This document shows, in pieces, positions 57,161 to 64,000 of a DNA stretch of 64,000 bases. Within the stretch, counting starts at the first letter, position 1; the number at the start of each line of letters is the position of its first letter. The notes beneath the pieces were generated by a model, which was not told the origin of the DNA, ran no database searches, and saw only the letters and a program-made list of their open reading frames with translations. Source of the stretch: Pseudofabraea citricarpa (lineage: Eukaryota; Ascomycota; Leotiomycetes; Helotiales; Dermateaceae); the NCBI GenBank assembly GCA_029641185.1, contig JAPWGK010000002.1, positions 1,302,001 through 1,366,000 of the forward strand, written 5' to 3'. The position numbers were made by a program, and so were the translations under genes.

Positions 57161-57613
57161 ATGCCCTCTTCAATCGTCACGACGACCAATCGAAGCGACA
57201 TTCCACCTCTGTCAGCTACTTATTCGCATCTATCGATTGTCGCCGTCCCCCCAGCCAACCCAACAGTACATTTTATTTCTGTAGCTGGGCAAGTGGGCAC
57301 TCCAGCACCAACATCTACGCCAACAGCTATCCCAGCATCTTTCCGTGAGCAAGCCGTAAATGCATTCGCCAACGTAGCTGCCTGTCTCGCTGTTGGAGGA
57401 GCCAAGCCGCAGGATATCACCAAAATTACTATATATGTAGTCGATTACGACTTGTCGATGAGGAGCATATTAGCTGGAGTGATCACAAACTTCTTCCGCA
57501 TCGAGGGTCAGGATAAGCAGCACACGCCGCCAAGCACACTGTTAGGTGTTGCAGCGCTCGCTTCGAAGGAGTTTCTGATCGAGGTCGATGTCACTGCTGT
57601 GATTGCAGTTTAG
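57161..57613 (+). CDS. RidA/YjgF/Uk114 family protein
   Basis: Reactive imine/enamine deaminase family, or a related trimeric YjgF-fold enzyme. Single exon, 150 aa, slightly longer than the usual 130. Support: VHFISVAGQVGTPAPTS (second strand with the GQ motif), QAVNAFANVAACLAVGGAKPQDITKITIYVVDYD (helix and strand, quoted in part), and PPSTLLGVAALASKEFLIEVDVTAV as the end strands. The usual Arg of the RidA deaminase site (in the S-N-A-R-x motif) is not seen, so it may be a non-canonical subgroup such as those in catabolic gene clusters. Its neighbours are an NmrA-like reductase and a Zn2Cys6 regulator. Confidence 0.88.
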   Translation: MPSSIVTTTNRSDIPPLSATYSHLSIVAVPPANPTVHFISVAGQVGTPAPTSTPTAIPASFREQAVNAFANVAACLAVGGAKPQDITKITIYVVDYDLSMRSILAGVITNFFRIEGQDKQHTPPSTLLGVAALASKEFLIEVDVTAVIAV

Positions 57614-58304
57614 CGACTGAGAACACCGACAATGCCGACGACACCGAGAATCCTGGGAAGACTGGCTGCTAACAGGGAGTTTGTTACAGCTGCGGGGTGG
57701 TGGGGTAAAGGGCAGAGAAGTTAGAGTAATTATACAGTATTAGATTAACGGTTGGGCATGTAACTGACACTGGGATCTAATTATGTGAAAGTCAAGAAAT
57801 CGTATCATTGGAAATGCCAATTCAAGGACCAAAATTGCTTACGTATGACTGCAAAACAACCTAGAGAATAAATCATTCTATAGTTCTGAGAGGATCAGTA
57901 TATATTATTCGGTAGACATTTACGATGCAGTGTCTCGACACCTTTATCGGTACTTGATCCATCTGTTGAGTTTTCCAAATTATCTTTTCCACAAGATGGG
58001 TCTGAGAAAGATGGGCATGGTGTGCATAGAGCTCTCAATATGTCATGATTAATAAAGCCTTAGTCTTGAACTTCTCCTTTCTTTTTCTCACTGAGTCCAT
58101 TCTTTAAAGAAACCAGAAGTGACCAAGTCGTTCTGGCTTTACAGTATCGGTATCGGTTAAAACGCACCCCACCATCTCCGGACACAAGCGAGAAAAAAGC
58201 TCGACCTCGATCTCGACCCCTCCATCGGACGAGCAACTGCACACTCCCTCACCCAGTACAACGAACATCACGTCACGACGCAAGAAGCCGCAACACACGT
58301 CAAC
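57614..58304. other. Intergenic region
   Basis: About 0.7 kb between two + strand genes. Nothing beyond AT-rich 3' sequence and a short leader before 58305. Confidence 0.45.
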
Positions 58305-58811
58305 ATGCCAACCGATCCATTCGATGAGATCCTGGGGCTAGAAGAGCAGTTCTACGTGCAGGGGTACGACCAAGGCATGACAGATGGCGTACAAGCCGGG
58401 CGGATCGAAGGGCGGACATTCGGGCTGGAGAACGGCTTCAAGAAGTACATTGAGAGCGGGCGACTGCACGGGAAATCGCTGATCTGGGCGAACCGTCTGC
58501 CCAGAGAAACAGGGCCAGAGACCCAGACGGCCGAGGGAGGAGAGAGAAAAACCCTCCCGGCCCTGGCGGACAATGCCCGCCTGGTTAAACATGTCAAGGT
58601 CATCTATGCCCTGGCGGAATCAGACAGCCTGTCGACGGAAAATACAGAGGAGGCCGTCTCGGATTTCGATGACCGCCTCAAGAGGGCTCAGGCGAAAGCG
58701 AAGATTATTGAGAGGATGATTGGAGAGACTGATGTGGCGGATGCGTCGAGGATCGTGAGTAGTAATGATGGCAGTATTGAAGACGTGAGCGTGTTGAATG
58801 CTAGACATTGA
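58305..58811 (+). CDS. LTO1: Lto1/ORAOV1 homologue, Fe-S adaptor with deca-GX3 motif
   Basis: With Yae1, Lto1 recruits the ABC protein Rli1/ABCE1 to the cytosolic Fe-S assembly targeting complex. Single exon, 168 aa. The deca-GX3 repeat is plain: glycines at 20, 24, 28, 32, 36, 40, 44, 52 and 56, a run broken only at Tyr48, with the start DPFDEILGLEEQFYVQGYDQG typical of the family. The C-terminal half is charged and variable. Yeast Lto1 needs a C-terminal Trp for function, but this model ends in His. Three donor-like words (58755, 58785, 58812) near the stop leave room for an undetected last exon. Confidence 0.88.
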   Translation: MPTDPFDEILGLEEQFYVQGYDQGMTDGVQAGRIEGRTFGLENGFKKYIESGRLHGKSLIWANRLPRETGPETQTAEGGERKTLPALADNARLVKHVKVIYALAESDSLSTENTEEAVSDFDDRLKRAQAKAKIIERMIGETDVADASRIVSSNDGSIEDVSVLNARH

Positions 58812-59586
58812 GGTAAGAGCAGCTATTTATACCTTCTTTTTTTGCGTCAGTGAAGGAGGTTAAGAAACTTCTAGGACTTGGGCACTCACACATTTGATGC
58901 TGCAAGCTATCACCTCCTCCCTATATGGCACGCTGCAACCCGGCGAATGGAAATTAGCAGAATTGACTCTGCCCATGCCCACGCAGAGTCCAACCCACTC
59001 ACTCAAGAATCCATGACGAGGCGTGGCTGCTTGATCATTCATGTCAAGTCACTCAAGCGATAAGCATGCTTGATGAAAAGCATGGCAATTTGAAAATATT
59101 GTAAGATCCTTGCTTGTACTTAATCCTCATCTGCTTACCAAGTTTACAGATGACTTCTTCCGCCACTCAGAAATCTAAAGATTAGAAAGGTTTGAAGCTT
59201 TGTGGCAAACATATCGCCATGTTAGATTGAGAATAGGTGTATCACCGAAGAAAGTCGGTTGTTCTCTGCATCAAGCAATTTAGGCATCTAGGTAAAATAA
59301 ATAATTAGAGTTGGAAGAAATAAAAACATGTACTTTATTAACGTCGAGTAAATACATAACCCCTTGATTAAGCGAACCTCTCCAACTAATACCTGTTAAT
59401 CAATCAATGATCCAAGAGCACCCACCCACTCTGATGAAGAAGGGTAATTCGAAAGTGTACCTATATTCACAGGAAGAAGCCAAAATAATCTAAATAGTCT
59501 ATCAAACAACAATAAAAAACAACAGATGCACGCTTAAATATGTATGCCGCCTATGCTTTGCTCATCTATTCTTTTCACAAAACCAA
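58812..59586. other. Convergent intergenic region
   Basis: 3' regions of LTO1 (+) and the MCP2-like gene (-). AT-rich from 59260 to 59560; no supportable gene, although a missed LTO1 last exon could lie in the first 200 bases. Confidence 0.45.
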
Positions 59587-61397
59587 TCAAGACAGACCTA
59601 CGACCCTCTTCATGCTGAGCCACAGCTCAAAGGCCTCGAGCTTCAACTCGACCCTGAAATAGCCCAGCCATGCACCGAGTAGGCGGACCGTGTTACGCGG
59701 CCACAGCAGACTCCCATGATGCCGGATCTTCTCAACCTGCTCCTCGAATACGGTACGGGAGCAGTATCTCGCGAGGATGAGGAATGTCCGTACAGGTCCT
59801 TGTCGAGTGTGCAAGTTCTCATCTAAACTGCGGGTGAGATCATTGGTTTTCAGGATGAGTAGGATAATGCGTGGGACTTGGCCAAGCATTTGAACAAGTT
59901 GTTGAAGCATGCCATCACCTAGTGCATCGCTCAGATACTCTTTCTCTTCTTCTGTACGTGCTGCGGCGACGGATTTCGTCACGACCCGATAATCTCTACC
60001 GGTGATGGCGGATGCGAATAGTGGGAACTGCTCGTCGTTAATACCGGCTACTTCAAAGGCATATTTTCGCATTCGAGGTTCGTCGGCATCTATTACTGCG
60101 AGCCAGAGTTTGGCATAGGAACGGCGAAGCTCTATTGGGATATCTCGGTAGAGTCCGTGATCATAGATAATAACATCGAAGTTTGAGCTTCGTCGCTTGG
60201 TGTTCTTTCTAATGGCAAGATTTCCTCCGTGAGGGTCGCAATGTAATGGAGCCCCATTTCCGAAGATCATTTCATTGAATATACGGGAGAGTGCTGCAGA
60301 AACTTCATCCCTATCGATACCATTCGAATCCAGATATTCGAGATCATCTGGTCGATGCCCAGATACGTTCTCCATAACAAGGATTCGCTCTTTGGCCCAG
60401 AGAACATCTGGAATAACGACTGGTAACGAAGGGATATTTCCAAAATATTCCTTAGCTCGCATGGCATTCTTCCCTTCTAACCTGAAATCCAGCTCTTGTG
60501 GGAGAGAATATTCCATTTCCGACGATAACCATTCCAAGTCGTAGTCTGGGAAGAACCTCTTCAGCGTGCTGAAAGTAAATTTGGTCAAAGCGAGATCCAG
60601 ACTTGCCCACTCTCCCAATGCTGGATGTTGTACTTTCACAGCGACTTTCTGTCCCGTTTCCCTGACCGTTGCCAGATGTACTTGTGCTAAAGACGCAGCT
60701 CCGATAGGTTGTGGGGCGAACTCGGAGAAGTATGCAGAGATCTCCTCGCCAGTATCATTCACAAACATGTCTTCTATGGATTCGATTGACGATACAGGGC
60801 ATTTATCTTGGAGAGGTATAAAGGTGGTTGTCCATTCGAGTGGCAGTAGGTAATTCATAGCGCTCTGTACACCTGTCAATTAAAGACCCTCGAGAGCCAC
60901 TGAGTGCAATTCTTACTAGATGTTGGCCGAGCTTAATGAATATACTCCCATTCTTCTCCAGGACCTCGAGCGTTCGGTTCGCGCATCTCTGGTGGCAGTC
61001 CTTCAGCATCCTCGTCTTCTCATCTTCACTCTCCGTCTTCTCATTGTGGTTCAGAGTGACCCGATAACTATTCGCCACGCCAATTAACATTTGTCTATAT
61101 TCTCCTGAAAAGAAGGACCTACTCGTTTATACAAACAGCCAACGTGCTCACTACTCTGCCTGTCCTTTCAGCCGCCTTGTAACTATGCTTGATATCATCC
61201 GTGAAAGCGAACGCCCCAACGCCCAAAGTCGTCCCCGTCGTAGCAGCAAGTATAATCCTGCGATTCGGCCTCGGAGGCGTGGGGGCAGATTGCGATTTTG
61301 TAGAATACCTGGGCGAGCCTTTCTGTCTCAAGCATTGCCTACAAGTCCAGGTCCAAGGCGATTGCCTCCACAGCGGCGCAACGCTGAACCCCTTCAT
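59587..61397 (-). CDS. MCP2: Mitochondrial UbiB/ABC1 family protein (Mcp2/ADCK1-like)
   Basis: Atypical kinase-like protein of the mitochondrial inner membrane; yeast Mcp2 affects lipid homeostasis and complements MDM10 loss. Exons 61123..61397, 60917..61067 and 59587..60864 sum to 1704 nt, 567 aa. The splice CIN|DYRVTL and the next one at KLGQHL|SAMNYLLPLEW restore the conserved UbiB start. Motifs: FIKLGQH (KxGQ), PIGAASLAQVH (Ala-rich nucleotide loop), VAVKVQHP, EQ-type LPQELDFRLEGKNA, CDPHGGNLAIRK and YDHGLYRD (DFG-like DHG). The N-terminus is basic with a probable mitochondrial signal (WRQSPWTWTCRQCLRQ) and a short TM (about 48-65). An in-frame ATG at 61427 would extend it by ten residues. 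Confidence 0.92.
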
Positions 61398-61784
61398 ATT
61401 TGTCCTTGGTGGAAGCCAATCCCGCACAGCCGTCTACCAGAGCGAAGTCGACTCTTGCGCGATCATGAAATCATGGCTCGTGGGTCTTTCCGACGTCTTT
61501 GCGGTTCGCAGTTTTGGTTGAGGTTTGTAGTCGGTCAGGAAGTGCCATGCCAAAAAATGTTCCCATCCACCATCCAAATCGTCATGCATCGGCTCGGGCG
61601 AGAACAATCGCCCAGATGACATCCCTGTCTTCCGGACCGTACAGTAGGTACGTACCTGACGTGACTTTGGACCTTATCAGCCTACTTTTTCAATTGCAGA
61701 TCCATGAGCTCTCACAACTCTCCGCACCCCGAAAAAGTAGTCAAAGCAAGAGGGTGAAACTCGAAATAATATAATCCAAACAAA
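61398..61784. other. Divergent promoter region
   Basis: 387 bases shared by the MCP2-like gene (-) and the small TM protein (+). No specific element recognised. Confidence 0.5.
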
Positions 61785-62194
61785 ATGGCGCCCCCGAAGT
61801 TCAACATCAATGCCAAAGTAAGCTTCTCCTCTCCCCCTCCCCCTTCCCATTTCCCCTCACAATATATTGATTGCAAGCTCAGACAATTACTATGCCACTG
61901 GCAGCATTTACCATGGCCACGATAGTCTTCGTATACACGCGTACCGCAATTCAGGCCGCCAAGCGCAATGCGCAGATGCACCGCGAAGCAGACGGAGGGC
62001 AGATCAACTGGCACAATGAGAGCTTGCGCCGGCATGGGAAATTAGAGCCACCAGAAGATCAAGGGACGGTGGAGCAATTGGCAGGTCTGGCACGGGATAA
62101 CCTGAACCGTGTCAAGGTAGCAAGCAAGACGGAGACGGAAGAGGAATTGAGGATTAAGGAGCGAGCAGGCAGGGGAAAGGGAAGCCGTGAATAA
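61785..62194 (+). CDS. Small single-TM protein of unknown function
   Basis: Exons 61785..61817 (33 nt) and 61883..62194 give 345 nt, 114 aa. The first exon, MAPPKFNINAK, ends at a GTAAGC donor. The second starts with a hydrophobic segment (TMPLAAFTMATIVFVYTR, about 14-30) that is likely a membrane anchor, followed by a charged helix (AAKRNAQMHREADGG) and a Glu/Lys-rich tail. No classical signal peptide. It resembles small fungal proteins anchored in mitochondrial or ER membranes, and it shares a promoter with a mitochondrial gene. Role unknown. Confidence 0.75.
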
Positions 62195-62623
62195 CTTGGT
62201 GCTCCAGACATGGAGTTTGGACTTTTGTGTATACTGCATGATATCATGGGTGGCGGGGGCGTTTGGGCTAAGTAAGTTGTCAAAAGCAAAGGTGACTTTG
62301 ATGCTCGGGTCAAAAAAGTTCACTAAAATATATAATTATTGGGAAGCTGCATTTAATGCTATCTTCCAATATAGCTACACGCCGTTATTCAAATGGCGGT
62401 TCTGGTATAACCCAGTCCAGTCGAAGCCGATTCACTCAAAGCTTCACACGAACAATTGCTTGCGAGCAGTGTCCCAAAAATGAACGCCTGAACATAAAAG
62501 GAATGCCGTCTCTGAACCGCTGCTTAACTCCAACTGTGACAAATCTCTTTAGCCAATATCTGATTCCGGATCCCCAGAAACCTGTCTATGTGCAGACCTC
62601 ATTGGTCTGAATCGTTTTATCCC
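62195..62623. other. Convergent intergenic region
   Basis: 429 bases between the small TM gene and the carrier gene. A 98-codon + ORF here has no support. Confidence 0.45.
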
Positions 62624-63857
62624 TTACCATGCTCCTGACTCTTGCTTTCTGATTGCTTCAGACTTTGAATGATTGAGAGTTTTCATCATAAACTCGTATG
62701 TGAGCATGGTAGTGGTCGCTGCTGGTACAGCTCTCATCATATTAACCCCCATACCAGTGTAAAACGCTCGCCAACCCTCTTCTTTGAGGATGGTTTGGAA
62801 AGTAGTCACAATACCTCTATATCGTGGCAGTGATGCTTTCGCCTGTGCAACCACAGCTGCTGTTCGGCCAGAACCTGAACCTTCCAGTCCACCTCTGAAT
62901 GCTGCATACTCGGCTGATGCCGAAGGGAGCGATCTTTGTTGTGTTTGGAGTCTTGTTCTGATCACTTCGTGGGGATATGTCGCAGAGCTTGCAATAATCT
63001 TGCTCAACACGCTCGCTGACAAGGTACCGAACCAGTGAAAAGTCGTGTCACCATCTGCGGTTGCTCCCATACCTTGGCCTGTGAACTCCCTCTTTAAATA
63101 TTCGTATGCTGGAAACTGTACAGCGACGTGGGTCAACCCGAGTAGCGCTGGAGTAAGGCCCGAATAAAATGACAGGACTCCTTCATTCATGTACATCTTC
63201 CGTGCTGCATCAAAGGTCGACCGGTAGTGCCATGGTGGTCGAGCATCATTGTTGGTCGCTTTCCGACTGACTTGTGACATTAATCGAGTCTTTATCACCC
63301 ATATGGGGTTCGTGACCATAGTTGACGAGCCGCCAGCAACGATCGAAGAATAAAAGTTGACCAGGTTAGGGTTGGCTTCACAACATGTCAGTGGAGATCC
63401 TCTTCGCTATATACGCTAGCTTAAGCATACCTTCATATTGTGAAAAGAGCCCCTTCGCTTTCCCATAGACCGTAAACCAAACCGCCCACGTAGGAAGGTA
63501 TCCGAGAATAATCGGCCCCAACCCTCTGTACATACCCTTTAAGCCTTCCTCACGTAGGATAACCCGGGCCGTACCTAGCATGCCCGAATATACCACATGT
63601 TGTCCCGGGCCCGCCGTTGCTCTAAACCCTCCTTGTGCTTGTAGTTTTGTCTTGATCACATCCAGCGGGCATGTGATAATCCCAGAAGTGAAGCCTCCCG
63701 CAGCACCTGCCAGTGCATTGAACGTCGAATCCGATCTCCCCACGCAGAATCTCTCCAAGGCCGTAAGTGGAATGTCGTCTCTCGCGAAAGCCGAGGAGCC
63801 TGGTGAGAATTGTTGGGTGGGTGAGGATGACGATGGCGTGCTGCGTTCGTGCGACAT
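62624..63857 (-). CDS. YIA6: Mitochondrial NAD+ carrier (Ndt1/Yia6 type)
   Basis: Six-helix mitochondrial carrier that imports NAD+ (or related nucleotides) across the inner membrane. Exons 63431..63857 and 62624..63375 give 1179 nt, 392 aa. The three Px[DE]xx[KR] signatures are PLDVIKTKL, PIWVIKTRL and PHEVIRTRL. The W in the second is typical of the NAD+/FAD/folate/pyrimidine nucleotide subgroup. Also GMYRGLGPIILGYLPTWAVWF, typical of the Ndt branch, and FYTGMGVNMMRAVPAAT. The last repeat contains a long Ser/Gly insertion (about 300-325). The start was chosen at the ATG before a Ser-rich leader; no cleavable presequence is expected for carriers. Confidence 0.9.
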
Positions 63858-64000
63858 TGTGAAAACTGGCGCGAGGATACTGCTCTGCTCTGCTATCTCT
63901 GCCAGCGCAGAGGCTCCTGGACCGGCTCTGTGAGCAAGTGGAAGCTTTCTTGTTGGTCGCCTTTTCCCAATTTCGTGTCCCGGTGTGCGGGGAATTTTCC
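63858..64000. other. Upstream region of the carrier gene, window edge
   Basis: 143 bases of probable promoter; nothing recognised. Confidence 0.4.

Overview
The window is nuclear DNA of a filamentous ascomycete (Pezizomycotina). The evidence is dense genes on both strands, short 45-75 nt GT-AG introns in most genes, and typical members of this group: the septation kinase SepH, the complex I 21.3 kDa subunit, a LaeA-like methyltransferase, Zn2Cys6 regulators and MFS sugar porters. A leotiomycete is my best guess, but that is an inference from overall protein look only. I recover 31 protein genes. Twenty-nine are complete and well supported, one is cut by the left edge and one is a weak short candidate. 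For the spliced genes I checked that exon lengths sum to a multiple of three. No rRNA, tRNA, CRISPR or intact transposon was recognised.

Layout. 0-14.3 kb is mostly core: a maltose/alpha-glucoside permease (5' cut), the 13-exon kinase SepH, an orphan Ser/Arg-rich protein, a YFH7-like P-loop kinase, a small orphan with one helical repeat, and a nuclear Dot5/BCP-type peroxiredoxin. 14.3-23 kb is accessory. It carries three divergent copies of one unrecognised gene family (15.4, 18.3 and 21.4 kb) with a conserved intron position, around the core gene nuo-21.3. A 79-bp minisatellite, a decayed array of about 70-100 bp units and an AT-rich, RIP-like island lie between the copies. 23-32 kb holds a 2EXR protein, a LaeA-like methyltransferase, a Hal2/Met22 phosphatase and a Zn2Cys6 regulator.

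33-46.3 kb is core metabolism and transport: a PMCA-type Ca2+-ATPase, an MFS sugar/quinate-type porter in nine exons, a possible small Cys-containing secreted protein, an SDR oxidoreductase divergent from the NatA catalytic subunit NAA10, and cytosolic methionyl-tRNA synthetase. 46.9-53.5 kb is a run of four orphan genes, one with a PD-(D/E)XK-like signature. 54-57.6 kb groups a Zn2Cys6 regulator, an NmrA-like reductase and a RidA/YjgF protein, possibly a small catabolic or detoxification set. 58.3-64 kb returns to core: LTO1 (Fe-S adaptor), an MCP2/ADCK1-like mitochondrial UbiB protein divergent from a small single-TM protein, and a mitochondrial NAD+ carrier.

The best candidate for something undescribed is the three-copy family at 15-22.5 kb with its repeats. 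It shares a coiled-coil N-terminus, the motifs WExKM, RRxDP, CY[AV], HP[FY]Y and FDRxFT, and a phase-0 intron 25-26 codons before HP[FY]Y. I do not recognise it and cannot assign a function.
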